64,000 nt of DNA from Roseovarius bejariae (GTDB lineage: Bacteria; Pseudomonadota; Alphaproteobacteria; Rhodobacterales; Rhodobacteraceae): contig NZ_SZWE01000002.1 in assembly GCF_009669325.1 (NCBI RefSeq), forward strand, positions 248,001-312,000, in the 5' to 3' direction. The notes under the pieces are model-generated. The model worked only from the letters and a program-made list of their open reading frames with translations, was not told where the DNA came from and searched no databases. Below are positions 9,500-18,057 of this stretch, one piece after another (position 1 is the stretch's first letter; each line of letters begins with the position of its first letter). Made by a program: the position numbers and the translations under genes.

Positions 9500-9924
9500 C
9501 CGTCCGATCTTTTCGCGGGGTTCAGCGGGACGCCGTAAAGCTCCAGCCGGTGGCCAATGAGCTTGTACCCCAGTTTCTGGGCGATCTTTTCCTGAAGCGC
9601 CTCGATCTCGGGGTCGACAAATTCGATCACCTCGCCGGAGTTCATGTCGATCAGGTGATCGTGGTGGTCGCGTTCGGCATCTTCATAGCGCGCGCGCCCG
9701 TCGCCGAATTCCAGTTTTTCCAGAATTCCGGCCTCTTCAAAGAGTTTCACGGTGCGATAGACCGTGGCGATCGAGATTTTCGGATCGCGGGCGGAGGCGC
9801 GGGCGTAAAGCTCTTCGACGTCGGGGTGGTCATCGGATTCTTCGAGAACCGAGGCGATCGTTCGGCGTTGGCCGGTCATGCGCAGGCCCTTGGCCTCGCA
9901 ACGGTCGGTGATGGTGTCGGACAT
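9496..9924 (-). CDS. mur: Fur-family regulator, Mur-like
   Basis: A 142-residue metal-sensing repressor. The winged helix covers about residues 10-80 (HPDVEELYARA, then ISIATVYRTVKLFE as recognition helix), followed by the dimer domain with the metal ligand segment DHHDHLID and a C-terminal HRLELYGVPL. It has one cysteine (residue 9) and no CxxC structural zinc pair, as in alphaproteobacterial Fur/Mur proteins that respond to manganese. The ATG at 9924 has AAGGGGG upstream and matches the family N-terminus MSDTIT. Overlap with the CDF transporter suggests it controls, or is controlled with, metal efflux. Fur in the strict iron sense remains possible. Confidence 0.8.
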   Translation of the reverse strand: MSDTITDRCEAKGLRMTGQRRTIASVLEESDDHPDVEELYARASARDPKISIATVYRTVKLFEEAGILEKLEFGDGRARYEDAERDHHDHLIDMNSGEVIEFVDPEIEALQEKIAQKLGYKLIGHRLELYGVPLNPAKRSDG

Positions 9925-10244
9925 GCGCGCCCCCTTGGTCGTCGTGGGGCGTTGGATAGCTTTATAGAGAAAATGAATCCACCCGTTTTGCCACCAATGC
10001 TTGACTTTGTGCCAGTAAAGGCGCATCTGCCCTTTAACCGATGTCTCCGGCCGCGTGAGCCGTGCGGGTCGATCCGCCACATGAGACCTCGAGGACAGTT
10101 CCCAAAATCACGCGTGGGTCCGAACCGTTTGACGGTTGTTTGGCATGAGGCCGGGCAGGTGCGTCAGGCGACACCACGATAAGGCCGCCCGGGTTTCGGG
10201 GGGGCGTAACGGTATGGGCGCGACCCTGCCGGGAAGGACATGAT
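9925..10244. other. Intergenic region between mur and the DEAD-box helicase
   Basis: About 320 bases between divergent genes, so it must hold both promoters. I found no gene, no clear hairpin and no convincing palindromic metal-regulator box. The plus-strand end contains GGAAGG (10232-10237), the ribosome binding site that supports a TTG start for the helicase. Confidence 0.5.
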
Positions 10245-11522
10245 TTGTCACAATTCAAGGAAATGGGGCTGCCTGCCCCGCTGGTGAAGGCACTGGAAAA
10301 GACAGGCATTACCGAGCCTACGCCGATTCAGGCGCGGGCGATTCCGCATGCCCTCAATGGGTTTGACGTGATGGGGCTGGCGCAGACCGGCACCGGCAAG
10401 ACGGCGGCCTTCGGGCTGCCCTTGGTGGCGCAATTGATGGACGAGGCGCGCGGCAAGCCCGCGCCCAAGACCGTGCGGAGCCTGATCTTGGCCCCCACGC
10501 GGGAGTTGGCGGGGCAGATCCGCGATACCCTGATCGAGTTCGTGAAAGACACGCCGATGAAGGTTGGCTTGGTTGTCGGTGGCGCTTCGATCGGCGCGCA
10601 GATCAAGCGGCTTGAGCGCGGCACCGATATTCTGGTGGCCACGCCGGGGCGTCTGTTGGACCTTTTGGACCGTCGCGCGCTGACGCTGGAGGAAACCCGC
10701 TTTCTGGTGCTCGATGAGGCCGACCAGATGCTGGACCTCGGGTTCATTCACGCGCTGCGCAAGATTGCCGGGCTGTTGCCGGAGGAGCGGCAGACCATGC
10801 TGTTTTCGGCCACCATGGCCAAGCAGATGGAAGAGATCGCCAGTAGCTATCTGGACAAGCCCAAGCGCGTGCAGGTGAACCCGCCGGGCAAGGCGGCCGA
10901 CAAGGTCACGCAGGCGGTGCATTTCATCGCCAAGGCGGAAAAGGCAAACCTGTTGATCGAGTTGCTGGATGCGCATCGCGATGAACTGGCGCTGGTCTTT
11001 GCCCGCACCAAGCATGGTTCGGACAAGCTGGCCCGCAAGCTGGAGCAGGCGGGTTATGCGGTGGCGGCCATTCACGGCAACAAGAGCCAGGGCCAGCGGC
11101 AGCGCGCTTTGAATGCCTTCCGCGCCGGTGAGGTGCGGGTTCTGGTGGCGACCGATGTGGCGGCACGGGGACTGGATATTCCCGACGTGAAGCATGTTTA
11201 TAACTTCGATCTGCCCAATGTGCCGGAAAACTATGTGCACCGGATTGGCCGGACCGCGCGGGCCGGCAAAGATGGCGCGGCAATCGCCTTTTGCGCCCCC
11301 GACGAAATGGGCGAGTTGAAGGACATCCAGAAGGTGATGAAGCTGGAAATTCCTGTTGCTTCGGGCCGTCCTTGGGAAGAGCTGCCAGACCCCAATGCTA
11401 AGCCCAAGAGCCGTGGCCGGGGCGGCCGTCCGGGCGGCAAACCCGGTGGGCCCGGTGGCAAACCCGCTTCGACCAACCGCCGCCGTCGGTCGCGCAAACG
11501 TGGGCCGAAGAAAGCGGCCTAG
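10245..11522 (+). CDS. DEAD-box ATP-dependent RNA helicase, RhlE-like
   Basis: A 425-residue RNA helicase. Motifs in order: Q motif GITEPTPIQ (about 21-29), Walker A AQTGTGKT (46-53), PTRELAGQI, DEAD in VLDEADQMLD, SAT, and HRIGRTARAGKDG. The C-terminus is a basic glycine-rich tail (RGRGGRPGGKPGG...RRRRSRKRGPKK), typical of RNA-contacting extensions. I place the start at TTG 10245, because MSQFKEMGLP lines up with the RhlE N-terminus and GGAAGG lies seven bases upstream; the first in-frame ATG is at 10263 and would cut into that region. It probably acts in ribosome assembly or RNA decay. Its 3' end overlaps the convergent zntB-like gene by four bases. Confidence 0.93.
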   Translation: MSQFKEMGLPAPLVKALEKTGITEPTPIQARAIPHALNGFDVMGLAQTGTGKTAAFGLPLVAQLMDEARGKPAPKTVRSLILAPTRELAGQIRDTLIEFVKDTPMKVGLVVGGASIGAQIKRLERGTDILVATPGRLLDLLDRRALTLEETRFLVLDEADQMLDLGFIHALRKIAGLLPEERQTMLFSATMAKQMEEIASSYLDKPKRVQVNPPGKAADKVTQAVHFIAKAEKANLLIELLDAHRDELALVFARTKHGSDKLARKLEQAGYAVAAIHGNKSQGQRQRALNAFRAGEVRVLVATDVAARGLDIPDVKHVYNFDLPNVPENYVHRIGRTARAGKDGAAIAFCAPDEMGELKDIQKVMKLEIPVASGRPWEELPDPNAKPKSRGRGGRPGGKPGGPGGKPASTNRRRRSRKRGPKKAA

Positions 11523-12478
11523 AACCAGCGTTTCCAGTAGAGGAAAACGACCAGAACAAGCGATATTGCCAATGACCCGCAGGTCAGAATCCAGAACGCA
11601 TAGTCGTTCTGGGTTCCCGGCATCCCCGCCACGTTGACGCCGAACAGTCCGGTGATAAAGCTCAGGGGCAGGAAGATCGCGGCCACCAGCGACAGGATAT
11701 AGCCGTTGTTCTGTTGGCGCGCGGCCTGTTGCATGTCGATGTGATCGGCAAGCGCCGTCAGCCGGTCCCGGGCGGCGTCCTGTTCCTCAACCGAGCGAGT
11801 GGCGCGGTTTGCCGTCTCGTGGAGCCGGACCTTGGCGGAATCCTTGTCCTCGCCGGTCTCAGGAAGCAAGCGCCCCAGATCATGCAGGGCGGTGGCCATA
11901 GGACCCATATAGCGACGAAGCCGGATGGCGCGGCGCCTGAGACCAGCCAGCCGGGTGTGTTCGTCTTGGGTTGTCGTCTGGTCCTCGAAGATCGCGGCCT
12001 CCAGATCATCCACGCTATCCTCAAGTCCGATGCTGACGTTTTCGATCCGGTCGATCAGGCCCTCGGCCAGTTGGCAGGTGAAGGCGATCGGCCCCTCCGG
12101 CGCCTCACCGTTATCGACCTTCGTGTGGATGTCTCGCAGGGCATATGACGTCCTGTGGCGCAGGCTTATGATCAGGCCCTTGGCCATCCAGCACCGGACC
12201 GAGATCATGTCGTCGACATGCTCTTCGGGGTTGAGGTTGACGCCGCGCATCAGGATCAACGTACCTTGCCCGATCACCATGGCGCGGGGCCGTGTCTCGG
12301 AGGCGAGGAGCGCCTCGGTTGCGACCGGATCGAGGTTTTCGTGGCACCATGCGGTCACCTCGGGATTGTCCGGATCGCTGTCAATCCACCTGTAGCCGGA
12401 GACGGGCAGCGGGCTTTGAAGTATGGCGGGCTGAACGGTGCCATCCGGGGCAATATCGAGAATGGTTGTTGTCTGCAT
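11519..12478 (-). CDS. zntB: CorA-family transporter, ZntB-like
   Basis: A 319-residue CorA/ZntB-family inner-membrane channel. A long acidic cytoplasmic N-terminal domain with coiled-coil character is followed by two C-terminal helices separated by GLFGVNVAGMPG. The signature reads GVN rather than the GMN of magnesium-selective CorA, which together with the MPG loop fits the zinc-transporting ZntB branch. The C-terminus ends FLYWKRWF. Direction (uptake or efflux) and metal are inferred from the family only. It converges on the DEAD-box helicase gene. Confidence 0.85.
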   Translation of the reverse strand: MQTTTILDIAPDGTVQPAILQSPLPVSGYRWIDSDPDNPEVTAWCHENLDPVATEALLASETRPRAMVIGQGTLILMRGVNLNPEEHVDDMISVRCWMAKGLIISLRHRTSYALRDIHTKVDNGEAPEGPIAFTCQLAEGLIDRIENVSIGLEDSVDDLEAAIFEDQTTTQDEHTRLAGLRRRAIRLRRYMGPMATALHDLGRLLPETGEDKDSAKVRLHETANRATRSVEEQDAARDRLTALADHIDMQQAARQQNNGYILSLVAAIFLPLSFITGLFGVNVAGMPGTQNDYAFWILTCGSLAISLVLVVFLYWKRWF

Positions 12479-12554
12479 TGGACCTGTCTAACGCGGATCG
12501 TGGGGCGATCCCTTATCCTTTGGGGTTTGGGGGCTTATCCGGGGTGACCATGAT

Positions 12555-13406
12555 TTAGAGCAGTGTGCCTTCCATCACGCGCACGGCCTGTCCTGCCACG
12601 GTGACCGAGGTGCCATCGGCGGAGAGGTGAATGGTACTGGGGCGGCCCATGTCCTCGCCCTGCTGGACTGTCAGGGCAAGGGGCGTACCTTCGAGCTCGT
12701 ATAGGAAGGCGGCGAAGGCGGCGCAGGCGCTGCCGGTGGCGGGGTCTTCGGGGATATTGTCGAGCGGGGCGAACATGCGGGCGTGGCAGGTATCGCCCTC
12801 GCGGACATAGGCGAATTGCGCGAAATCGAGGCCTTGGGGGTGCGCCTTTGCACCCTCGCGGAAGGCGGCCATGTCTGGCTGACAGGCGGCCAGATCGGCG
12901 CGGGTTTTCAGCGCGGTGAGCGTGAAGGGCAGGCCGACGGAGGCGAGGGTTGGGGCGTGTTGGCTTTGGTCGATCTGGTCGAGCGAGAGGTCAAGGGCGC
13001 GCGCGACAAGCGCGGGGTCCGGCGAGGCGATACGTTCAAGCGGGGCTTGGGTGGTAAAGCGCGCGCCTTGTGCGCCAGCGTTGCAGGATAGCGGGCCGAT
13101 GCCCAGTTCCAAAACCATGTCGGGGCCATGGCCCATGTCGGCCAGTGCCTTGGCCGTTCCGATGGTGGGGTGACCGGCGAAGGGGATTTCCATCGTCGGG
13201 GTGAAGATACGCACGCGGGCGGTGTGGTTCGGGTCCGAGGGCGGGTAGATAAAGGTCACCTCGGAAAAGTTGAATTCGGCGGCGATGGATTGCAGGGCGC
13301 CCTCGGGGAGACTCTCGGACTCGGGGAAGACGGCCAGTTGATTGCCGCCAAAGCGGGTTTCGGTGAAAACGTCGTAGACGAAGTAGCGGTGCATGGGGGA
13401 ACTCAT
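12555..13406 (-). CDS. PhzF-family isomerase
   Basis: A 283-residue member of the PhzF/diaminopimelate-epimerase fold. The N-terminus has YDVFTETRFGGNQLAVF and the catalytic Glu sits in NFSEVTF (E49), with the second-domain signature DPATGSACAA near residue 215. The family isomerises trans-2,3-dihydro-3-hydroxyanthranilate in phenazine makers, but there are no phenazine genes here, so this is one of the many PhzF-like proteins of unknown substrate. The ATG at 13406 overlaps the stop of the upstream endonuclease-family gene by ATGA; an internal ATG at 13394 is an alternative start. Confidence 0.9.
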   Translation of the reverse strand: MSSPMHRYFVYDVFTETRFGGNQLAVFPESESLPEGALQSIAAEFNFSEVTFIYPPSDPNHTARVRIFTPTMEIPFAGHPTIGTAKALADMGHGPDMVLELGIGPLSCNAGAQGARFTTQAPLERIASPDPALVARALDLSLDQIDQSQHAPTLASVGLPFTLTALKTRADLAACQPDMAAFREGAKAHPQGLDFAQFAYVREGDTCHARMFAPLDNIPEDPATGSACAAFAAFLYELEGTPLALTVQQGEDMGRPSTIHLSADGTSVTVAGQAVRVMEGTLL

Positions 13407-14104
13407 TTCAGGTCAAGGTCGGCCCAGACGGGCAGGTGATCGGAGGCGATATGGGCGGGCCGTGCGCCGTGCACGCCGCTTTCCACGGCGTGTAACTCGG
13501 GGCTGAGTGCGATGCGGTCGAGCGGGGCGACGGGGCGTGGCGCGGGAAAGGAGGCGCGGGCGGGAATGAAACGCACGCGTTTCACGGCGGCATCGAGCGC
13601 CATGCCATTGCCCCAGTCGTTGAAATCCCCGGCAAAGACCGTGGGGCGCGGCGGCAGCTTGCCAAGCGCGCGGTTGATGGTTGCCAGTTGCAGGAGGCGA
13701 TAGCGGCGCACGAGGCCAAGATGCATCCCGATCACCCGCAGGGGGCCGAGGGGCGTGTCCAGTTCTGCGCGGATCGCGCCGCGCGGTTCCAGCCCCGGCA
13801 GATCGATATGGGCGGTCTGCAGGGCTTTTACCCCGTCGCGTACCAGCATGGCATTGCCGTGCCAGCCAAGCGAGCCACCCGGCGCGCCGAAGGGCAGGAT
13901 ATGCCAGCCCTCGTCCTCGACCATGTCATGCGGCAGGGCGGCGGGCCGGGGTGGCAGGCGCTTGTCCACCTCTTGCAGCACGACGACCTGTGCCTTGAGC
14001 GCATTGATCACCGCAAGACTGCGTTCTGGCCTGCGGCGCAAATCCAGCCCGACGCATTTTTGCAGGTTATAGGTTGCAATCCTGATGGGTGATGCGGTCA
14101 ACAT
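13403..14104 (-). CDS. Endonuclease/exonuclease/phosphatase-family protein
   Basis: A 233-residue protein of the EEP superfamily. Metal- and phosphate-binding blocks are ATYNLQKCVG near the N-terminus, VVLQEVDKR (catalytic Glu), AGDFNDWG in the middle and SDHLPVWADL at the C-terminus, the expected Asn, Glu, Asp/Asn and Asp-His set. There is no signal peptide, so it should be cytoplasmic. Substrate may be nucleic acid or a small phosphodiester. It forms a two-gene operon with the PhzF-like gene through an ATGA overlap; I see no reason in sequence why they belong together. Confidence 0.88.
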   Translation of the reverse strand: MLTASPIRIATYNLQKCVGLDLRRRPERSLAVINALKAQVVVLQEVDKRLPPRPAALPHDMVEDEGWHILPFGAPGGSLGWHGNAMLVRDGVKALQTAHIDLPGLEPRGAIRAELDTPLGPLRVIGMHLGLVRRYRLLQLATINRALGKLPPRPTVFAGDFNDWGNGMALDAAVKRVRFIPARASFPAPRPVAPLDRIALSPELHAVESGVHGARPAHIASDHLPVWADLDLK

Positions 14105-14142
14105 GGGGCCATAAAAAACCCAAATGAAGGGGGTGTCACCCG

Positions 14143-14778
14143 ATGTTTTCGGATCAGACGTGGTTGGCGCGAATTATCTGGGCGGCCTTGGCGGTGGTCG
14201 CGGCCTGGGCCCTGGGCAGTTGGCGGTTGGAGCTGGCCTTTGTGGCGCTTGTCACGTTGATCCTGTCGCTGGCCCCGGGTTTCGTGGCGAAATGGGCCGA
14301 CGTAAAGGTGCCGGCCAGTTTCATCGCGGCGCTTGTGATGTTCGTTGGCGGCACGCTCTTTCTGGGTGAGGTCTTTGATTTTTATGAGCGTTTCTGGTGG
14401 TGGGACGTGGCGATGCATGGCGGGTCGGCGATTGGCTTTGGCCTGATCGGGTTCGTTCTGGTCTTCATGATGTTCCAGGGGGACCGTTTTGCCGCGCCGC
14501 ATGTGGCGGTCGCCTTCTTCGGTTTTTGTTTCGCGGTGTTCATCGGCACTATCTGGGAGATCTTCGAATTTTCCATGGATCAGCTTTTCGGGCTGAACAT
14601 GCAGAAATCGGGGTTGGTGGACACCATGGGGGATCTGATCGTCGACATGATCGGTGCGTTGATCGGGGCGGCGGCGGGGTTTGCGTATCTCAAAGGGCAG
14701 GCCAAGGGTGGTCTGGCCTCGGTCATAGACGAGTTCGTGCGCCGCAATCCGCGTTTCTTCAAACGCTGGAAGAAATGA
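14143..14778 (+). CDS. Integral membrane protein, DUF2238/YjdF-like
   Basis: A 211-residue protein with about six transmembrane helices. The blocks DVAMHGGSAIGFGLIGF, GTIWEIFEFSMD and DTMGDLIVDMIGALIG place conserved His, Glu and Asp residues within or next to helices, as in the DUF2238/YjdF family of bacterial membrane proteins. The C-terminus is basic (RNPRFFKRWKK), so it probably lies in the cytoplasm. No function is established for the family. It is transcribed alone, divergent from the EEP-family gene and converging on selO, whose stop is the next base. Confidence 0.7.
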   Translation: MFSDQTWLARIIWAALAVVAAWALGSWRLELAFVALVTLILSLAPGFVAKWADVKVPASFIAALVMFVGGTLFLGEVFDFYERFWWWDVAMHGGSAIGFGLIGFVLVFMMFQGDRFAAPHVAVAFFGFCFAVFIGTIWEIFEFSMDQLFGLNMQKSGLVDTMGDLIVDMIGALIGAAAGFAYLKGQAKGGLASVIDEFVRRNPRFFKRWKK

Positions 14779-16200
14779 TCACGTCCCGCAGAAGGTGGCC
14801 TGTACCACCTCGGAGGGGTCTGGCGGGCGTTTCAGGTCGGCGTCATCGGCGTGGTCGTCGTAGGGCGTGGCGAGCACATTCATCAAACGGTCGAACGGCG
14901 CGTAATCGCCCGCGACGGCGGCTTCGATCATCTGTTCGATGCGGTGATTGCGGGGGATGACGGAGGGGGTGGCGCGGCGCATGAGGGCTTGCGGATCGTC
15001 CTCGGCCTCAAGGCGCTGCTTCCAGTCTATTTCCCATGTGTCGAAGGCGTTGGGATCGGTGAACTGGTCGCGGGCGCGACCTGTGGCAAGGGCGCGGAAG
15101 GTATTGGTGAAATCGGCTTGCCCCTCGGCCATGCGGGCCAATAGCCCGGTGATCAGCGGTTCATCCTCGGGGGTGGCGGCCTCAAGTCCGATTTTGCGAC
15201 CGAAGACGTTGAGCCAATGGGCATGGATACGCTCGGGCATGGCGTGGACGAGCTTGGTGAACTCCTCGATTGCCGCGTCCTGATCGGGCATGAGCGGGAC
15301 AAGCGCCGTGGCCAGTTGCGCCATGTTCCAGACGATCACGTTGGGTTGATTGGAATAGGCATAGCGCCCCTGCCGGTCGATGGAGGAATAGACCGTATCG
15401 GGGTGGAAGCTATCCATGAAGGCGCAGGGCCCATAATCGATGGTTTCGCCCGACAGAGTGGTGTTGTCGGTGTTCATCACCCCGTGGATGAAGCCCACGC
15501 CCATCCATTGTGCGATGAGGCGCGCTTGCCGTTCGATGACATGCGACAGCAGGTCGGTGGGGGTTTCCGCCTCGGGGGCGTGGCGGGCGACGGTGTAGTC
15601 GAAAAGGTTTTGCAATGACTTCAGATCACGCCGGGCGGCGAAATACTGAAAGGTCCCCACCCGGATGTGCGAGGCAGCCACCCGTGTCAGGATCGCGCCG
15701 GGCATAGCGCCCGTATCGCGGTAGACGGGTTCGCCCGTTGTGACGGCGGCCAAGGCGCGGCTGGTGGGGATGCCAAGCGCGTGCATCGCCTCGGAGACCA
15801 CGTATTCGCGCAACACGGGGCCAAGCCATGCACGCCCGTCACCCATGCGGGAATAGGGCGTGGGGCCGGAGCCCTTGAGCTGGATGTCGAAACGTTGACC
15901 CTCAGGGGTGACCACCTCGCCCAGCAGGTTGGCGCGGCCATCGCCCAGTTGCGGGGAAAATCCGCCGAACTGGTGCCCGGCATAGACCTGTGCAAGCGGT
16001 TCCGCGCCATCGGGGGGCAGATTGCCGGAAAAGACCTTGGCCATGTCCTCGGGCGCGCCGGGGGCCATGCCGAGGGATTTTGCGAGTTCCTCGTTGAAGG
16101 CCACCAGCCCGGGCGATTTCACGGGCACCGGGGCCAGGCGCGTGTAGAACCCGGCGGGCAGGCGGGCATAGCTGTTGTCGAAGGGGATATGCAGGGTCAT
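14779..16200 (-). CDS. selO: Protein adenylyltransferase SelO (YdiU)
   Basis: A 473-residue pseudokinase of the SelO/YdiU family, which transfers AMP from ATP to Ser, Thr or Tyr of target proteins, linked to oxidative stress. Diagnostic segments are [16 protein letters not shown] at the N-terminus, [36 protein letters not shown] and [20 protein letters not shown], the last containing the metal-binding Asn and Asp. It ends QATFCGT, with the conserved C-terminal cysteine that is selenocysteine in some eukaryotes. Length is standard. A GNAT gene lies just upstream on the same strand with a 31-base gap, so the two may be cotranscribed. Confidence 0.96.
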   Translation of the reverse strand: MTLHIPFDNSYARLPAGFYTRLAPVPVKSPGLVAFNEELAKSLGMAPGAPEDMAKVFSGNLPPDGAEPLAQVYAGHQFGGFSPQLGDGRANLLGEVVTPEGQRFDIQLKGSGPTPYSRMGDGRAWLGPVLREYVVSEAMHALGIPTSRALAAVTTGEPVYRDTGAMPGAILTRVAASHIRVGTFQYFAARRDLKSLQNLFDYTVARHAPEAETPTDLLSHVIERQARLIAQWMGVGFIHGVMNTDNTTLSGETIDYGPCAFMDSFHPDTVYSSIDRQGRYAYSNQPNVIVWNMAQLATALVPLMPDQDAAIEEFTKLVHAMPERIHAHWLNVFGRKIGLEAATPEDEPLITGLLARMAEGQADFTNTFRALATGRARDQFTDPNAFDTWEIDWKQRLEAEDDPQALMRRATPSVIPRNHRIEQMIEAAVAGDYAPFDRLMNVLATPYDDHADDADLKRPPDPSEVVQATFCGT

Positions 16201-16231
16201 GCCATTAAGGTAAGCGTTTTGTCGCGATTTT

Positions 16232-16678
16232 CTATATCTTCCGGGTCATGAGGGTATGGCCCTCTCGCGGATGGAAGCGCAGTTTTCGGTAGAAGCGATG
16301 CGCGCGCTCGTCGTCGGCTTTGACTTCGAGGTGGAGCGCCTTGAGACCCGCCCCGGCGAGGGCCTTGGGCAGGCTCATCAAGACCTCGGAACCGATGCCG
16401 CGCCCGCGCACGGCGGGGCGGATGTAAAGCTCGTCCACGACGCCATCCATGCCGCCGAATTCCACCGACCAGCCGAAGCTGACGATAATATAGCCGATGG
16501 GCGCGCGGCCCGGTCCGATAAGATAGGCCGCGCCATGCGGGCAACCATCGAGCAGCGGGGCGAGGGCGGCTCGGCGTGTGTCCTCGTCTTGGTCGATTCC
16601 CTGCTCTGTATGGAAGTCCCCGACAAGCCGGGTGAGGCGGTCAAGATCGTCGGGTTTGGCGAGGGTGAGTTGGGTCAC
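16232..16678 (-). CDS. GNAT-family N-acetyltransferase
   Basis: A 148-residue GNAT-fold acetyltransferase. The acetyl-CoA-binding motif A is [18 protein letters not shown] near residue 90-107, after a beta strand with DELYIRPA, and the C-terminal [10 protein letters not shown] segment is typical of motif B. The reading frame begins with GTG at 16678 ([11 protein letters not shown] as encoded) and there is no nearby in-frame ATG, so a GTG start is likely although the ribosome binding site is weak. Substrate unknown. It precedes selO on the same strand. Confidence 0.85.
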   Translation of the reverse strand: MTQLTLAKPDDLDRLTRLVGDFHTEQGIDQDEDTRRAALAPLLDGCPHGAAYLIGPGRAPIGYIIVSFGWSVEFGGMDGVVDELYIRPAVRGRGIGSEVLMSLPKALAGAGLKALHLEVKADDERAHRFYRKLRFHPREGHTLMTRKI

Positions 16679-16789
16679 AGGCGGGTGGGCCTTTCAATAG
16701 GGTGTAGTTTGATTGGGCGGACCATGGCGGTGGAGGGGGCGAATGTCCACTGATCTGCTGCGGGCATGGCATCAAATCGCGCATGAAAA

Positions 16790-16820
16790 AAAGGGCCGGT
16801 TCGTTATGAACCGGCCCTTT
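16790..16820 (-). terminator. Rho-independent terminator of the Bax-inhibitor-1 gene
   Basis: Perfect 13-bp stem AAAGGGCCGGTTC / GAACCGGCCCTTT (16790-16802 and 16808-16820) with loop GTTAT. On the minus strand the stem is followed by a run of seven U residues, ending about 20 bases after the stop at 16842. Confidence 0.9.
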
Positions 16821-16841
16821 GTCGTTTGTAGCGTCTCAGCG

Positions 16842-17618
16842 CTATTCCTGACCCATGAACATCAACAGGAACTGGAACATGTTCAGGAAGGAGATGTAGA
16901 GGCTCAGCGCGCCGTCATAGGCGGCCTTGTCCAGCCATTCCTGATCGCCATGCGCGGCATGGGCCACGTAGGTGTTCTTGATGTCCTGCGTGTAGAAGGC
17001 GGTGAGGCCGGCAAAGATCAGCAGGCCGATGGCCGAGATGGCGTACATCATCACCGGCGATTGCAGGAACCAGTTGACGATCATCGCCACGATCAAGCCG
17101 ATCACGCCCATGATCAGGAAGCTGCCCCATGCCGAGATGTCTTTCTTGGTGGTGTAGCCCCAGAGGGACAGGCCCGCGAAGGCGATGGCCGTCACGAGGA
17201 AGGTCTGGGTGATCGAATAGGCGGTGAAGACCAGAAAGATCGAACTCATCGACAGGCCGATCAGCGCGGCGAAGGCGAAAAAGCCCAGTTGCACGGTCGC
17301 TGCCGAGCCTTTGCGCATCAGCGCGCCCCAGCCGAGGAAGATGAAGGCCAGCGGGGCCAGCATCACAACCCACCGCAGCGGCGACATGTAAATCGCACCG
17401 CCAATGCTGTTGAGCATGGTGCCATTGGGCAGTTGCGCCACGGCCGACGCCGGGTCGGTGGTGGTGGCAAGTCCGGCAATCGCCCATGCGGCCAGGGCCG
17501 TGATCAACATGCCCACGGACATCGTGCCGTAGACCTTGTTCATATGGGCGCGCAGGCCCGCATCAATCTGGGCCGTGCGTACGCTGGCGCCCGTCCGGAT
17601 TGTATCAAATTCAGCCAT
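16842..17618 (-). CDS. Bax inhibitor-1/YccA-family membrane protein
   Basis: A 258-residue protein with seven predicted transmembrane helices of the BI-1 (TMBIM) family; bacterial members are pH-sensitive calcium leak channels or modulators of the FtsH protease (YccA). The N-terminal cytoplasmic segment (MAEFDTIRTG) leads into helices such as MLITALAAWAIAGLA and SSIFLVFTAYSITQTFLV; the C-terminal helix NMFQFLLMFMG is characteristic of this alphaproteobacterial branch. The ATG at 17618 has GGAGG seven bases upstream and fixes the start. It is a single-gene unit with its own terminator. Confidence 0.93.
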   Translation of the reverse strand: MAEFDTIRTGASVRTAQIDAGLRAHMNKVYGTMSVGMLITALAAWAIAGLATTTDPASAVAQLPNGTMLNSIGGAIYMSPLRWVVMLAPLAFIFLGWGALMRKGSAATVQLGFFAFAALIGLSMSSIFLVFTAYSITQTFLVTAIAFAGLSLWGYTTKKDISAWGSFLIMGVIGLIVAMIVNWFLQSPVMMYAISAIGLLIFAGLTAFYTQDIKNTYVAHAAHGDQEWLDKAAYDGALSLYISFLNMFQFLLMFMGQE

Positions 17619-17721
17619 CAAAGCCTCCGAAATGTTGAACTGGTCAGCCCGTTGCGGGCTTTGTCCTACAATATCGGTTAGGCTTTGGCCCTTTTCAAGC
17701 TTTTCCGGAGGCGATTTCGTT

Positions 17722-17934
17722 TTATCGACGCCAGTTGTCGGGTGCATCCCACGGCGCGCGTTTGGCTTCGGCCTCGACCTCGTGATCGGTGAGGCCCAGG
17801 TCATGCTTTTGCCAATCTTCCATGCGGGCCAGCGCGCGGCGCTGCTTCCAGAGGGTGATATAGGACCTCAGCCCGAGGCGGCGACGATGAGCGTGGGGGG
17901 CGCAGGTGGCTTGGGTGCGAGGGAGGTAAGCCAT
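17722..17934 (-). CDS. DUF1127-family small protein
   Basis: A 70-residue basic protein. The C-terminal half, LARMEDWQKHDLGLTDHEV, is the DUF1127 (YjiS-like) motif; the N-terminal part is Arg-rich. Longer or short members of this family have been linked to phosphate and carbon metabolism and to RNA-binding in alphaproteobacteria, but no specific role can be given here. AAAGGA lies about seven bases before the ATG. It is divergent from a LysR-type regulator gene with 123 bases between, in which a good LysR box is found, so that regulator may control it. Confidence 0.85.
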   Translation of the reverse strand: MAYLPRTQATCAPHAHRRRLGLRSYITLWKQRRALARMEDWQKHDLGLTDHEVEAEAKRAPWDAPDNWRR

Positions 17935-18006
17935 GTCTCATCCTTTCGTTTTCGTGATGTTTCACGTAGTTTGATCTTTTCTGTTGATATGTGTGCCAGA
18001 ATCGCG

Positions 18007-18023
18007 TTCATTAATAAAATGAA
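18007..18023. promoter_or_regulatory. Candidate LysR-type operator (TTCA-N9-TGAA)
   Basis: TTCATTAATAAAATGAA is a near-perfect AT-rich dyad with the T-N11-A spacing of LysR-family binding sites. It lies 35 bases upstream of the LysR gene start and 73 bases upstream of the divergent DUF1127 gene, the classic position for autoregulation and control of the partner. Confidence 0.6.
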
Positions 18024-18057
18024 TGTTTGTTTGGCTATGCATCACAAAAGGTGATTT

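Noticed and set aside
12555..13406. Phenazine biosynthesis from the PhzF-like gene
   Set aside because: No other phz genes are near and PhzF-fold proteins are widespread with other or unknown substrates.
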